Source: an uncultured Rubrobacteraceae bacterium (GTDB lineage: Bacteria > Actinomycetota > Rubrobacteria > Rubrobacterales > Rubrobacteraceae). Taken from it: DNA of 47,391 bases. Shown piece after piece: positions 19,920 through 32,701 of the stretch. The notes under the pieces were generated by a model that was given only the letters and a program-made list of their open reading frames with translations, was not told where the DNA came from and made no database searches. Each line of letters begins with the position of its first letter. Positions within the stretch are counted from its first letter, which is position 1. The DNA lies in assembly GCA_902806105.1 (NCBI GenBank), contig CADCVI010000052.1:1-47391 (forward strand), written 5' to 3'. A program made the position numbers and the translations under genes.

Positions 19920-20455
19920 TACTCCTCCACCCCCCTGTCGACCCCGTCACCGGTGCGCCTGCGGCTAACCACGATGGCCGCTACTACAGCGACGAGCAGC
20001 AGGACACTCACCACCTCGAAGAGCAACCCCATAATCTGCGGCGCACCGTTGACGCCGAGCAGGTTCTCCCCGAAGTCGGCGACGCTCCTCAAGCCGTTTC
20101 CGGGCTCGTTCCCCGCCCAGTCCTGGATCGTCACGATGTAGGCCAGGAAAGCCCCGACCCCCGCCGTGACGAAGAAGCCGGGCCACAGCTGCCTCGAAAT
20201 AATCGTCCGGAAGTGTCGTGCCTGCGGCTTCTGCGTAAACATGATCCCGAACAGGATCACCACCGTCACCGCGCCGACGTAGATGAGCACCTGAAACGCC
20301 GCGAGCGCCGGGGCGTTGAGCATCACGTAGAAGCCCGCTACACCGAGAAACGCCCCCGACATAAACAGCGCGGAGTGAATAATGCTGCGGCTCAACACCA
20401 CGCCAAGGCAGCAGATCAGGGTCATCGAAGCCAGAAAGACGAAAGCGATAACCAC
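19919..20455 (-). CDS. nuoJ: NADH-quinone oxidoreductase subunit J
   Basis: Membrane subunit of complex I whose third helix moves during coupling. The 178 residues have about five membrane helices and the typical LNAPALAAFQVLIYVGAVTV segment. The GTG start at 20455 follows the nuoI stop by one base. Confidence 0.96.
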   Translation of the reverse strand: MVIAFVFLASMTLICCLGVVLSRSIIHSALFMSGAFLGVAGFYVMLNAPALAAFQVLIYVGAVTVVILFGIMFTQKPQARHFRTIISRQLWPGFFVTAGVGAFLAYIVTIQDWAGNEPGNGLRSVADFGENLLGVNGAPQIMGLLFEVVSVLLLVAVVAAIVVSRRRTGDGVDRGVEE

Positions 20456-20456
20456 T

Positions 20457-20996
20457 CTAGGCCGCGCCTTCCTTCTCAGGAGCCTTGCGCGGGGCCTTCT
20501 TCGGGGCGGCCTTATCGTCGGCGCCCTTCGCCGCGGCAGCCTTGCCGGCCGGCTTCTTCTTTTTGACGGCGGGCTTCGGATCTATCGTCGGGTCCACCGG
20601 CCGCTCACCGAACTGCCGGGCGAGCTCCAGGCGGTTGTAGGCCTGAACCTCGAACTCCTCGGTGTGGTAGATGCAGTTGACCGGGCAGACCTCGACGCAC
20701 AAGGAGCAGTACATGCACCGCGAGTCGTCGATGACGAAGCCGACCGCGTAGGGCTTCGGCTTCCCGGAGCCGTCGGCGTCGCGCTTGGTCTGCTCGATGG
20801 AGATGCAGTGGTCGGGGCAGATGCGCATGCACTGGAGGCAGGCGATGCACCGGTCCATATCCACGGTGAGCATCCCGCGGCTCCGCTCCGGGAGGTCGCG
20901 CTTGTACTCCGGGTAGGCCCGCGTGATCTTTTTGTCGAAGATGTGCTTGAAGGTGATTCCCATCCCCTTCAAAATTCCTTGTCCCAGCTGGGGCAT
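20457..20996 (-). CDS. nuoI: NADH-quinone oxidoreductase subunit I (two 4Fe-4S clusters) with a Lys/Ala-rich tail
   Basis: Carries electrons through the peripheral arm to the quinone site. The 179 residues include two ferredoxin motifs, CIACLQCMRICPDHC and CMYCSLCVEVCPVNC, each binding a 4Fe-4S cluster. After about residue 140 the protein continues with a low-complexity tail of Lys, Ala and Pro (KKKKPAGKAAAAKG and more, 20457-20570) that ordinary NuoI lacks. The NuoB of this operon also has an Ala/Lys-rich end. Start ATG at 20996. Confidence 0.96.
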   Translation of the reverse strand: MPQLGQGILKGMGITFKHIFDKKITRAYPEYKRDLPERSRGMLTVDMDRCIACLQCMRICPDHCISIEQTKRDADGSGKPKPYAVGFVIDDSRCMYCSLCVEVCPVNCIYHTEEFEVQAYNRLELARQFGERPVDPTIDPKPAVKKKKPAGKAAAAKGADDKAAPKKAPRKAPEKEGAA

Positions 20997-21014
20997 CTTA
21001 GGAACCTTTCTTTT

Positions 21015-22022
21015 CTAGAAGACCGACGGGAACAGGAGCATCGCGCCGGCGGTAACGAACAGCCAGATCAGGCTTGCCGGCACGAGTATCTTCCAGCCGA
21101 GGTCCATAAGTTGATCCATCCTGAGGCGCGGGAGGCTCCACCGGACCCACTGGAAGGTGAACACGAGGAGCGACGTCTTCAAGCCGAACCAGACCCAGTT
21201 GTAGTTCCCGAGGTCCAGAAACTCCAAGGGAGGCTGCCAGCCCCCGAAGAAGAGCGTCACGGTGATCGCGGAGATAAGACCCATCGAGGCGAACTCCGCA
21301 GCCTGGATCAGGCCCCACGTCATCCCGGAGTACTCGACCATGAAGCCGCCGACGATCTCGCTCTCGCCCTCCGGCAGGTCGAACGGCACCCTCCTGGCCT
21401 CAGCGAGCCCCGCTATGTAGAAGACGACGAACATCGGCAGCTGCGGCAGAAAGTACCAGTGCCAGAACCCGCCGGCCTGGGAGTTGACGACGTCCACGAA
21501 CGAGAGGCTCCCGGAGAGCATGATGACCCCGAGCAGGCTCAGGATCAGCGGCACCTCGTAGGAGATCATCTGCGCGGCCCCTCGCAGGGCACCGAGTAGC
21601 GAGAAGGTGGAACGGCTCCCGTAGCCAGCCATAATCAGACCGAGCGCGCCGATGGAGGTCATCGCTATAAAGAACACGATGGCGACGTTGAGGTCCGCGA
21701 TCACGGAGTTCGGCGCGAACGGAACGACGAGCCACACGAGCGCCGCCGGCAGGAACATGGCGATCGGGGCCGCCAGGAACACCCAGAGGTCGGCCCGGCT
21801 CGGCGCGAGGTTCTCCTTGCTGAACAGCTTGAAGACGTCCGCGGCCGGCTGCAATAGCCCCCTCGGTCCGACCCTGTTGGGCCCGAAACGAAGCTGGATG
21901 TAGGCTGAGACCTTCCGCTCGGCCATGGTGAATACGGCCGCTAGGTTCAGGACGAGAAACAGTATCGCGCCGAAGGAGAGCAAGAACCTGAAAGGCTCCT
22001 GGTTCAGAATATCCAAGCTCAA
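21015..22022 (-). CDS. nuoH: NADH-quinone oxidoreductase subunit H
   Basis: Membrane subunit that forms the quinone chamber with NuoB and NuoD. The 335 residues include FGPNRVGPRGLLQP and the glutamate-bearing VEYSGMTWGLIQAAEF. TTG start at 22022, with GGGAGGG 8 bases upstream. It directly follows nuoD (gap 23 bases). In the standard 14-gene order nuoE, nuoF and nuoG would stand here, and they are missing. Confidence 0.97.
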   Translation of the reverse strand: MSLDILNQEPFRFLLSFGAILFLVLNLAAVFTMAERKVSAYIQLRFGPNRVGPRGLLQPAADVFKLFSKENLAPSRADLWVFLAAPIAMFLPAALVWLVVPFAPNSVIADLNVAIVFFIAMTSIGALGLIMAGYGSRSTFSLLGALRGAAQMISYEVPLILSLLGVIMLSGSLSFVDVVNSQAGGFWHWYFLPQLPMFVVFYIAGLAEARRVPFDLPEGESEIVGGFMVEYSGMTWGLIQAAEFASMGLISAITVTLFFGGWQPPLEFLDLGNYNWVWFGLKTSLLVFTFQWVRWSLPRLRMDQLMDLGWKILVPASLIWLFVTAGAMLLFPSVF

Positions 22023-22045
22023 AGCTTAAAGCCCTCCCTCTACCA

Positions 22046-23230
22046 TTACTTGTCCCACGCCCCGGAGACCGGGTCTATGAGGCCCATGATCGGCATGATG
22101 TCCGGCAGATAGTGTCCCGGCACGATCTCCTGCAGAAGCTGCATGTTCACGGTGCACGGCGTCCTGTAGTGGACCCGGTACGGCGTATCCGTGCCGTCGG
22201 AGACCACGTGGACGGCGTACTCCCCGCGCGCGGACTCGACCCGGCCGATACCGTCTCCCTCCCTCGGCCGGAGGCGCCGTCCCATATCCGCCATGACCTC
22301 GCCCTCCGGGAGGTTCTCGAGAATCTGCTTGATCATGCGGATGCTCTGCCTGACCTCCCCGATCCTGCACCGGTACGACGCCTCGACATCCCCGGCATCG
22401 TCGGTAACGACGTCGAAGTCGAGGTTCTTGTACCAGCCGTAGGGGTAGTGCTTGCGCACGTCGAACCCGACCCCGGTGCACCTGAGCGGGACACCGGTCA
22501 GGCCCATCTCGACCGCCTTCTCCGGCGTTATCTTGCCGACGCCGCGCGTACGGGCGGCGAAGATCTCGTTCCCCTCTATAAGGTTCACGAAGTCGTTGTC
22601 GAAGCGCTGCTCTAGCCCCTCGATGTACTCCCACATCCTCTCGGGCATCCCCTCGGGGAGGTCGGCCTTCACGCCCCCGATGCGGATGTAGTGGAACATC
22701 ATCCTCGCGCCGGTGACGGCCTCGAAGATGGACTGTATGCGCTCGCGCTCCCGGAAGGCGTACAGGATCGGGGTGAACGCCCCGAGCTCCAGCATGAGGA
22801 AGCCCACCGACGGGATATGGCTCATCACGCGCCCGAACTCGTTCATCAGCGCCCGGATGGCGTCGGCCCGCGGCGTTATCTCCACGTCCAGAAGCTTCTC
22901 CACCGCCAGGCAGTACCCGTACTCCATGGCGATGTTGTTCATGTAGTCGATGCGGTCCGTGATCGGGACGACCGCAGGATACATCCTGTTCTCGGAGATC
23001 TTCTCCTTGCTCCGGTGCAGGTAACCCATCACGGGGTCGCAACGCACCACCGTCTCCCCGTCGAGCTCCAGTATGAGCCTCAGGAGGCCGTGCATGGCGG
23101 GGTGCTGCGGCCCCATGTTCATGTCCAGCGTCTCCAGGCCGAACTCGTCCCTGATGTCCGGGTTCGCGAGACGCCCGCTGAACCGGCTGCCTAGAGTTGC
23201 TTCCTCGGTGCGGCGTTCTTCGCTGAGCAT
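22046..23230 (-). CDS. nuoD: NADH-quinone oxidoreductase subunit D
   Basis: 49-kDa type subunit of complex I forming the quinone-binding pocket with NuoB. The 394 residues include [14 protein letters not shown], with the quinone-site histidine, and the tyrosine region around [13 protein letters not shown]. It is separate from nuoC, 4 bases downstream of it. Start ATG at 23230. Confidence 0.97.
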   Translation of the reverse strand: MLSEERRTEEATLGSRFSGRLANPDIRDEFGLETLDMNMGPQHPAMHGLLRLILELDGETVVRCDPVMGYLHRSKEKISENRMYPAVVPITDRIDYMNNIAMEYGYCLAVEKLLDVEITPRADAIRALMNEFGRVMSHIPSVGFLMLELGAFTPILYAFRERERIQSIFEAVTGARMMFHYIRIGGVKADLPEGMPERMWEYIEGLEQRFDNDFVNLIEGNEIFAARTRGVGKITPEKAVEMGLTGVPLRCTGVGFDVRKHYPYGWYKNLDFDVVTDDAGDVEASYRCRIGEVRQSIRMIKQILENLPEGEVMADMGRRLRPREGDGIGRVESARGEYAVHVVSDGTDTPYRVHYRTPCTVNMQLLQEIVPGHYLPDIMPIMGLIDPVSGAWDK

Positions 23231-23234
23231 CCCT

Positions 23235-23726
23235 TTACCTCAAATTCTCGAAGGTGCGCTTGGTGCTGATCTCGAAGCTCTTCAAGAGCGGATGGTGGTC
23301 GAAGTGGTCCTGCCACATGTACAGCCGCCTGAGGTCGGGGTGCCCCTTGAAGGCGACCCCGAACATGTCGTAGGCCTCCCGCTCGTGCCAGTTCGCCGTC
23401 GGGTAGATGTCCGTGACGGTGTCTATCACCGGCTCCTCGCCCTCGACCGTCGTCTTGACCCTCACCTGACCGCCCCTGAGATCCAGAAGCTCGTAGGTGA
23501 TCTCGAAAGAACCCACCCGGTCGACCACGGTGATAAACGAGAGGTGGAGTATCCCCAGCCGCTCGCGTGCCGTCGTCAGGACCGACCGTAGCACCCCGGG
23601 CTTGACCACGACCTGCACGAGGTTACCCTCGATCTCGGACTCCTCGAGCCCGTGCCTGTTCTGAAACCCCTCCAGATACCGCTCGAGCCGCTCGTTCAGG
23701 TCCCCCTCGGGGAGCGTGACGGCCAC
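23235..23726 (-). CDS. nuoC: NADH-quinone oxidoreductase subunit C
   Basis: 30-kDa type peripheral subunit of complex I. The 163 residues include the family region [30 protein letters not shown], split by the usual conserved WHERE-like core ([12 protein letters not shown]). The start is GTG at 23726, 1 base after the nuoB stop. Confidence 0.95.
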   Translation of the reverse strand: MAVTLPEGDLNERLERYLEGFQNRHGLEESEIEGNLVQVVVKPGVLRSVLTTARERLGILHLSFITVVDRVGSFEITYELLDLRGGQVRVKTTVEGEEPVIDTVTDIYPTANWHEREAYDMFGVAFKGHPDLRRLYMWQDHFDHHPLLKSFEISTKRTFENLR

Positions 23727-23727
23727 T

Positions 23728-24504
23728 TTAAGCGGTCCCCTTGGGATCGGCGGGCTCCTCCGGGGAGCCGTTCTTCTGAACTTCCGCCGCCGCAGCGGCC
23801 TTCTCGGCCCTCTGCTGCTCCTTCAGCTTCTTCTTGACCTCAGCGGGGATCCAACCGACGTCCGTCTGGGAGGCGGGCGGCATCCCCTTGCGCTCGAAGA
23901 CGTAGGTGCGATCCAGCGTCCTCACTCCTTCGAAGCGGGGGGCCTTCCCCTCCGAGATGTTCGTGTACTCACGCTCGGGGAGGTACTCGAGGAAATCCCC
24001 GTCCTCGGTGACGAGCGCGGGCCTCGGCTTCTCGTATCCGACCTGCTGGTCCCGCTCGATCTTCTTCTGGAGCGTCATGATCCCGAAGATCAAAGCCTCC
24101 GGGCGCGGGGGACACCCTGGCACGTACACGTCCACGGGTATGACCCTGTCCGCCCCCATGAGGACGGAGTAGCCGTCGAGGAACGGTCCGCCGGAGATGG
24201 CGCAGGCGCCCATCGCGATTACCCACTTCGGCTCCGGCATCTGCTCGTACAGGCGCGTCATCCGCTCGGCCATCTTGGTCGAGACGGTGCCCGAGACGAT
24301 CATGACGTCCGCCTGGCGCGGGCTGGCCGTGAAGAACCCGGCCCCGAACCTGTCGAGGTCGTTGTGCGCCATACCGGTCGACATCATCTCGATCGCGCAG
24401 CACGCCAGACCGAACTGCAAGGGCCACAAGGAGTTCTTTCTGGCCCAGTTGAAGAGCTTGTCCGAGCTTGTCGTCAACATGTTCGGCTCGTTAAAACGCT
24501 GCAT
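23728..24504 (-). CDS. nuoB: NADH-quinone oxidoreductase subunit B (cluster N2) with an extended C-terminus
   Basis: Holds the terminal 4Fe-4S cluster N2 that reduces quinone. The 258 residues contain the ligands: the tandem Cys-Cys in [11 protein letters not shown], the Cys in [11 protein letters not shown] and the Cys in [10 protein letters not shown]. From about residue 195 the protein continues past the usual end with a charged, Ala/Lys/Glu-rich tail ([18 protein letters not shown]). The ATG at 24504 overlaps the nuoA stop (TGATG); a longer frame to 24705 is only read-through in nuoA. Confidence 0.95.
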   Translation of the reverse strand: MQRFNEPNMLTTSSDKLFNWARKNSLWPLQFGLACCAIEMMSTGMAHNDLDRFGAGFFTASPRQADVMIVSGTVSTKMAERMTRLYEQMPEPKWVIAMGACAISGGPFLDGYSVLMGADRVIPVDVYVPGCPPRPEALIFGIMTLQKKIERDQQVGYEKPRPALVTEDGDFLEYLPEREYTNISEGKAPRFEGVRTLDRTYVFERKGMPPASQTDVGWIPAEVKKKLKEQQRAEKAAAAAEVQKNGSPEEPADPKGTA

Positions 24505-24908
24505 CAAACCCACTTGAGGGCCCCCTTCTTCCAGGCGTAGGCGAGGCCCAAGCCCAGGATGAGCACGAAAATAGTCATCTCTACAAAACCGTAAAGCCCA
24601 AGGTCCCTGTAAATGACGGCCCATGGGTAAAGGAACGCCGCTTCGACGTCGAAGATCAAAAACAGAAGCGCGAACACGTAATAACGAACCGGGAACGGTC
24701 GCCACGGGTCCGTGACGGTCATCTCTCCGGTCTCGTAGGTGGCGCGTTTGACCTTCGCCCCCCTACGGCTAGGGGCGATGAGCCGGGCAAGGACCAGCGT
24801 GGTCGCCACGAAACCAACCACCATTAGGAGGAATAGCCCTACGTATACGTATAGGGTGCCATACCCTATCTCCTGGGCCCCCCCTTGCAACAGAGCTAGC
24901 GCCAACAT
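24504..24908 (-). CDS. nuoA: NADH-quinone oxidoreductase subunit A
   Basis: First gene of the complex I operon; a small membrane subunit (134 residues, three helices) next to the quinone chamber. The conserved YECG-type loop reads YETG here, with Thr in place of the usual Cys. [25 protein letters not shown] is the typical second helix, shown here only as landmarks FPVRYY and [14 protein letters not shown] at 24908, with AGAGG very close and GGGAAGAG further upstream. Confidence 0.95.
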   Translation of the reverse strand: MLALALLQGGAQEIGYGTLYVYVGLFLLMVVGFVATTLVLARLIAPSRRGAKVKRATYETGEMTVTDPWRPFPVRYYVFALLFLIFDVEAAFLYPWAVIYRDLGLYGFVEMTIFVLILGLGLAYAWKKGALKWV

Positions 24909-24947
24909 GCCTCTCTTCCCGCAAGACGTTTCCCGAAACCTACGCGC

Positions 24948-24976
24948 AATATACTCGCGCTACACGGATCTTGCAA
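24948..24976 (-). promoter_or_regulatory. Promoter of the nuo operon
   Basis: TTGCAA (24976-24971), a 17-base spacer and TATATT (24953-24948) on the minus strand. The start of transcription would be near 24941, giving a leader of about 33 bases before nuoA. Confidence 0.75.
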
Positions 24977-25003
24977 GACGCTGCTAACGGTAGCAAATGG
25001 AGC

Positions 25004-26206
25004 TTAAAGTTTGCTATTTGTCGCGGCGGACCCGTTGGCGGCCAGAATCTGCACGAACTGCACGAGCATCTGCCGGTACGTCTCCAGCGACGACGAGACG
25101 ACGTACTCCCTCGGCCCGTGGTGCCCGCCGCCGATGGGCCCGAACTCGACCCCCGAGATGCCCGCGCGCTGAAAGTAGACGATGTCTGATGCGCCGTGGC
25201 GCCCGACGCCGACCGGGTTCCCGTGAAAGTGACGGGCGGCGACCTCGCGCAGCGCCTTTACGAAAGGGTTCCGGCGCGACACGTAGGTCGGCTCGCGCGA
25301 GAACAGCACCTCGACCTCGGCGGGCAGGTCTATCGAGCGGACCTGGCGCGTGATCTCCCGCGGGTCCTGCTCCGGCAGGTACCTGATGTCGAGATCGTAG
25401 GTCGCCCGATCCGGGACCCGGTTGATGACGTCCCCCCCGATGATCCTCGCCATGTTGATGCTCGGGTACGGGAAGAGCTCGCTCCTCTCACCCGCGAACG
25501 GCAGCTCCAGGAGCCGTTTGTAGTGCTCGTAGGCCAGGAGCACCGCGTTCTTGCCGAGCCACGGCCGCGAGCCGTGCGCGCTCTTGCCCTGCAGCATGAC
25601 GCGCAAGTCCAAGACGCCCTTCGCCTGCACCCCGATGTGGAAGTCCGTCGGCTCCCCGGTTATAAGGAAATCTCCCATGTGGCCGTTCTGGATCAGGACC
25701 TCCGCCCCCGTCGGCCCCCCGTACTCCCGCTCCTCGTCCGGCACGATCAAGAGCTCGACGGTGCAGTCGCAACCTATAACGTGCAGATCCTCGACGGCGT
25801 ACATCATCGCCGCCAGGGCACCCTTCATGTCGTAGACCCCGCGGCCGTAGAGTTCGTCGCCCTCCTCGTACGGCTCGAACTGGTCCTCGTTGCCGGGGAC
25901 CACGTCGGCGTGGGCATGCAAGAGTATCTTCGGGCTCCCCGTTCCGACCCGGACCACGAGCGACGAGAGCTCCCCGTTCGGACCGGCTCCCCTGTAGCGA
26001 ATAGTCTCCAGGCCGCGCGCCTCGAACCAGCCGTTCACGAAATCCATCGTCGACTCGGCCGACCCGGGCGTGTACGACCTGTACCGCACGAGCCTGCGAG
26101 TCAGCGACATTACCTCGACCTTGTTCGTCTCCACCGCCAGTTTGGAATCTCCGTTCTGCTCAGAGCAAGCCGTGAGTGATCCGTGCATCTTAGCAACCGT
26201 TCCCAT
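25004..26206 (-). CDS. M20-family metallopeptidase (ArgE/DapE/CPG2-like)
   Basis: Zinc-dependent amidase or peptidase of the M20 group; the exact substrate is unknown. The 400 residues carry the family metal site: HAHADVV with the His-x-Asp pair, the Asp in GRGVYDMKGA, the Glu pair in PDEEREYGG, the Glu in ITGEPTD and the His in GGGHHGPREY. A lid domain lies at about 195-300. The first 35 residues are not conserved-looking. ATG at 26206, with GGGGAGA about 6 bases upstream. It stands alone between the atp-murA and nuo operons. Confidence 0.86.
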   Translation of the reverse strand: MGTVAKMHGSLTACSEQNGDSKLAVETNKVEVMSLTRRLVRYRSYTPGSAESTMDFVNGWFEARGLETIRYRGAGPNGELSSLVVRVGTGSPKILLHAHADVVPGNEDQFEPYEEGDELYGRGVYDMKGALAAMMYAVEDLHVIGCDCTVELLIVPDEEREYGGPTGAEVLIQNGHMGDFLITGEPTDFHIGVQAKGVLDLRVMLQGKSAHGSRPWLGKNAVLLAYEHYKRLLELPFAGERSELFPYPSINMARIIGGDVINRVPDRATYDLDIRYLPEQDPREITRQVRSIDLPAEVEVLFSREPTYVSRRNPFVKALREVAARHFHGNPVGVGRHGASDIVYFQRAGISGVEFGPIGGGHHGPREYVVSSSLETYRQMLVQFVQILAANGSAATNSKL

Positions 26207-26623
26207 AACCGTCTCCCCTCACGCCCCCATCTACCCTCGGTTGAAAGGATCACGCCCGTCGATCCCGCCCGGCAGGGGGTGAGGAGAGCTTGGAGTACGG
26301 AGGCATCAGCGGTTCACGGGCACCTCCCTCGCGCCATATCCAGATCAACGCGATGACGACCTCGCAAACCTTGCGAACCCTACTACAAGGGGTTACCCAG
26401 CGCGGCAAGAGCCCGTCGGATCGCCAGCCCGAGCACCCTACCCTTACGCTCGTGGCAAGGGAACCCACAGAACGTTCTGGCTGGTGAAGACTGCCAGCAA
26501 GGAATTCTTCCCCACGCCAGACGAAGAAACAGAGAGGATGGCCGCCTACCTGCGGAGGCTAACGGAGCCGATCGGTAGCCGCCGGATGCGTCGTAAGCTT
26601 CCGATGCGTGCTACTGGCCGTCC
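26207..26623. other. 417-base stretch without a recognisable gene
   Basis: Short open frames exist on both strands (plus 26290-26487 and 26484-26702, minus 26250-26468), but none has a good ribosome site or a recognisable motif. A perfect inverted repeat, TCGCAA-ACC-TTGCGA (26362-26376), could be an operator for the peptidase gene. I see no clear terminator for murA. Confidence 0.5.
26362..26376. repeat. Perfect 6-3-6 inverted repeat upstream of the M20 peptidase
   Basis: TCGCAA and TTGCGA flank ACC. It lies about 156 bases before the peptidase start on the minus strand and might bind a dimeric regulator. No promoter was firmly placed beside it. Confidence 0.3.
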
Positions 26624-27904
26624 TCAGTGCCGGACCGCGGGCTCGGTGCCGAAGGCGACCGTCGCACCGAGCCCGGAAAGCTTCTCCTCGAAGCTCTCGT
26701 AGCCCCGGAGGACGTGCCTGGCCCCGTCCACCACGGTCGTCCCCTCGGCGACCAGGCCGGCCATGACCAGCGCGGCGCCGCCCCGGAGGTCCGGCGACTG
26801 GACGATCGTGCCGGACAGTTTCCTCGGACCCTTCACCATCGCGCGGTGGCCTCCGAACAGGTCTATGCCGGCATTCATCCGGTTGAGCTCCTCGGCGACC
26901 TGGAGGCGGTTCTCGTAGACGTTCTCGGTGATGATGCCGGCTCCGGAGGTCTGGGTTAGCAGCGTGATCATCTGCGCCTGAAGGTCCGTGGCGAAGCCGG
27001 GGAACGGCAGCGTCGAGACGTCCACGCTCCCGAGCTCGGCCGGGTCTGCGACCTGCACGCGCAGGCCGTCGCCGGTGTCCACGACGTCCACGCCCATCTC
27101 GCGCAGCTTCACAAGCTCCATCTTGAGGTGCGCCGGGTCCACGCCCCTCACCGTCACGTCCCCGCCGGTCGCGGCGGTGGCCATGACGAAGGTCCCGGCC
27201 TCGACGCGGTCGCCCACCACCACGTACTCGACCGGGTGCAGCTCCTCCACGCCCTCCACCACGATGCGGCCCGTCCCCGCCCCGAAGACGTTCGCCCCCA
27301 TCAGGTTCAGGAACTCGGCCAGGGCGACGACCTCGGGCTCGCGCGCCCCGTTCTCGATGATCGTCGTGCCGCGCGCGAGCACGGCGGCCATCATCACGTT
27401 CTCGGTCGCGGTGACGCTCGGGTACTCGAAGTAGACCTCGGCCCCCTTCAACCCGTCTGGCGCGGTCGCCCTTATAAAGCCGTGGTCCAGCTCGACCTCC
27501 GCCCCGAGCGCCCGCAGGCCGTTGAGGTGGAAGTCGAACTTCCTAAGGCCGAGGTTGCACCCGCCCGGAGCGGAGACCTCGGCCTCGCCGAAGCGGGCGA
27601 CGAGCGGGCCGAGCACCACGATGCTCGCGCGCATCTGGCGGACGAGGTCGTAGGGCGCGGTGAAGGAGTCGACGGTGCCCGCGTCTATCTCAAGCGTGTT
27701 GTCCTTGAAATCGCTACCGGCCCCGAGGCCGTCGAGGACGGCGAGCATGGTGTCGACGTCCCTTATGCGCGGCACGTTGTGCAGCGTCGTGCGCCCGGGG
27801 GCGAGGAGTGCGGCGGCGATAAGCTTCAGCGCCGCGTTTTTGGCACCGGAAACCCTTACCTCGCCCCCGAGCCGCCGCCCACCCTCGATGTAGAACCTCT
27901 CCAT
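26624..27904 (-). CDS. murA: UDP-N-acetylglucosamine 1-carboxyvinyltransferase
   Basis: First committed step of peptidoglycan synthesis: transfers enolpyruvate from PEP to UDP-GlcNAc. The 426 residues include Lys22-Asn23 in VSGAKNAAL and the catalytic Cys116 in the loop PGGCNLGLRKFD. The cysteine is what fosfomycin targets. The ATG at 27904 has GGAGG 9 bases upstream; an in-frame GTG at 27913 lies too close to that site. It follows atpC by 73 bases on the same strand. Confidence 0.97.
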   Translation of the reverse strand: MERFYIEGGRRLGGEVRVSGAKNAALKLIAAALLAPGRTTLHNVPRIRDVDTMLAVLDGLGAGSDFKDNTLEIDAGTVDSFTAPYDLVRQMRASIVVLGPLVARFGEAEVSAPGGCNLGLRKFDFHLNGLRALGAEVELDHGFIRATAPDGLKGAEVYFEYPSVTATENVMMAAVLARGTTIIENGAREPEVVALAEFLNLMGANVFGAGTGRIVVEGVEELHPVEYVVVGDRVEAGTFVMATAATGGDVTVRGVDPAHLKMELVKLREMGVDVVDTGDGLRVQVADPAELGSVDVSTLPFPGFATDLQAQMITLLTQTSGAGIITENVYENRLQVAEELNRMNAGIDLFGGHRAMVKGPRKLSGTIVQSPDLRGGAALVMAGLVAEGTTVVDGARHVLRGYESFEEKLSGLGATVAFGTEPAVRH

Positions 27905-27977
27905 GAAGACCACCCTCCCCGATGCTTAGCTCTCGGTACGGGGGCCGTCTTCCGCGACCCCGTGCCCAAACGTTCGG

Positions 27978-28439
27978 CTACTGTCCGCCGTACTCGCGGG
28001 CCACGTGCGCGAGGTTCTCGCCCATGCTGCGGCGTCGCTCCAAACTGGCGCGCGCCCGCACCGCGTCCTCGTCCTCATCGCCCTCCGAGAGCCCGGAGAG
28101 CTCGCGTTCGGCCTCCTCGACGCGGTTCTGAGCTTCGTCCGCGTCGATCTCCTCCGCCGCGACCGCCTCCTCGACCAGAATCTGGACCAGGTTCTCGGAG
28201 ACCTTGAAGAAGCCATCGGAGGTGGCGAAGACGCGACGCTCCTCGCCCTGCTGCACCCTCACGTTCCCTATCTCGACCGTGGAGACGATCGGGGCGATGT
28301 CTACCAGCACCCCGATCTGTCCGTCCGCGATCCTCGCGATAACCATATCTACCTGGTCATCGAAGATCATCCGCTCAGGCGTGATGATCCGGCAGTAGAG
28401 CTGCCGCCCCTCGTTCTGCTGCCCGCGAGCCTCCGACAC
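27978..28439 (-). CDS. atpC: ATP synthase epsilon subunit
   Basis: Rotor-stalk subunit that regulates F1. The 153 residues have the N-terminal beta sandwich (ITPERMIFDDQVDMV to about 95) and the C-terminal helical hairpin. An acidic loop, SEGDEDED (118-125), sits between the two helices. GTG start at 28439, two bases after the atpD stop. Confidence 0.95.
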   Translation of the reverse strand: MSEARGQQNEGRQLYCRIITPERMIFDDQVDMVIARIADGQIGVLVDIAPIVSTVEIGNVRVQQGEERRVFATSDGFFKVSENLVQILVEEAVAAEEIDADEAQNRVEEAERELSGLSEGDEDEDAVRARASLERRRSMGENLAHVAREYGGQ

Positions 28440-28441
28440 CC

Positions 28442-30238
<1,797 letters not shown>

Positions 30239-30241
30239 TCA

Positions 30242-31120
30242 TCATGCCGACAAGGCCTCCGCCCCGCTGACGATCTCCAGGATCTCCTGCGTAATCTGGG
30301 CCTGACGCGCCTTGTTCATCTTCAATGTCAGGGTATCCGCCAGCTCGTTCGCGTTGTCCGTCGCGCTCTTCATGGCCGTCATCCGCGCCCCGTGCTCCCC
30401 GGCAGCACTCTCGAGCAGCGCCTGCCAGATCATCGTCTCCACGTAGCGCGGGACGAGCTGCTTGAGGACGGTCTCGGGATCCGGAACGTACTCGAAGTAG
30501 GATGCCTCGGAGAGATCGCGATCTTCCTCACCATCCTCCTCCTCGTCGTCCTGAGCGACGGGCAGGAGCTGCGCGACGACCGGACGCTGCGTGAGCGCCG
30601 TCTCGAAGCGGTTGTAGACGAGGTAGACCTCGTCGGCCTCCTCGTCGTCGAAGAGGGCGACGAGCGCCTGGCCGATCTCGCGCGCCTGCTCGTATGTCGG
30701 GTTGTCGGAGGTCCCCGTGTAGGTCTCCTTCAGCTCCACCTTGCGGAACCGGAAGAACGAGACGGCCTTCCGGCCGCTCGCGACCTGGACTATCTCGCCG
30801 TCGAGCTCTTCCCTGAGGCGTACGGTACGCCTCAGAACCTGCGCGTTGAAGCCTCCTGCGAGGCCCCGATCCGCTGTCACCGTGGCTATGGCGATGCGGC
30901 GCACCTCCTCCCGCCCGGCGAGCAGCGGGCTCGAGCCCGAGGCGCTCTTCGCCACGTCGCGCATCATCTGCTCGACGTTCTCGGCGTAGGGCCGGGCCTT
31001 TTTGACCCGGCTCTCGGCCTTGCGGAACTTCACCGCGGAGACGGTCTGGAGCGCCTCCGTCACCTTGGCGATGTTCTTTATGGAATCGATCTGCCGCTTG
31101 AGATCGCGGAGGGAAGGCAA
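30242..31120 (-). CDS. atpG: ATP synthase gamma subunit
   Basis: Central rotor shaft of F1. The 292 residues include the N-terminal helix (LRDLKRQIDSIKNIAKVTEAL), the TADRGLAGGFN segment and the C-terminal helix (MTAMKSATDNANELADTL). An acidic tract, DDEEEDGEEDRD (191-202), enlarges a loop that is naturally short and acidic in this family. TTG start at 31120, with GGGGAG 9 bases upstream, 3 bases after atpA. Confidence 0.96.
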   Translation of the reverse strand: MPSLRDLKRQIDSIKNIAKVTEALQTVSAVKFRKAESRVKKARPYAENVEQMMRDVAKSASGSSPLLAGREEVRRIAIATVTADRGLAGGFNAQVLRRTVRLREELDGEIVQVASGRKAVSFFRFRKVELKETYTGTSDNPTYEQAREIGQALVALFDDEEADEVYLVYNRFETALTQRPVVAQLLPVAQDDEEEDGEEDRDLSEASYFEYVPDPETVLKQLVPRYVETMIWQALLESAAGEHGARMTAMKSATDNANELADTLTLKMNKARQAQITQEILEIVSGAEALSA

Positions 31121-31123
31121 GCT

Positions 31124-32700
<1,577 letters not shown>

Positions 32701-32701
<1 letters not shown>

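Noticed and set aside
26290..26702. Two short plus-strand frames between murA and the peptidase
   Set aside because: Neither has a suitable ribosome site or a recognised domain, and the second runs into the 3' end of murA.
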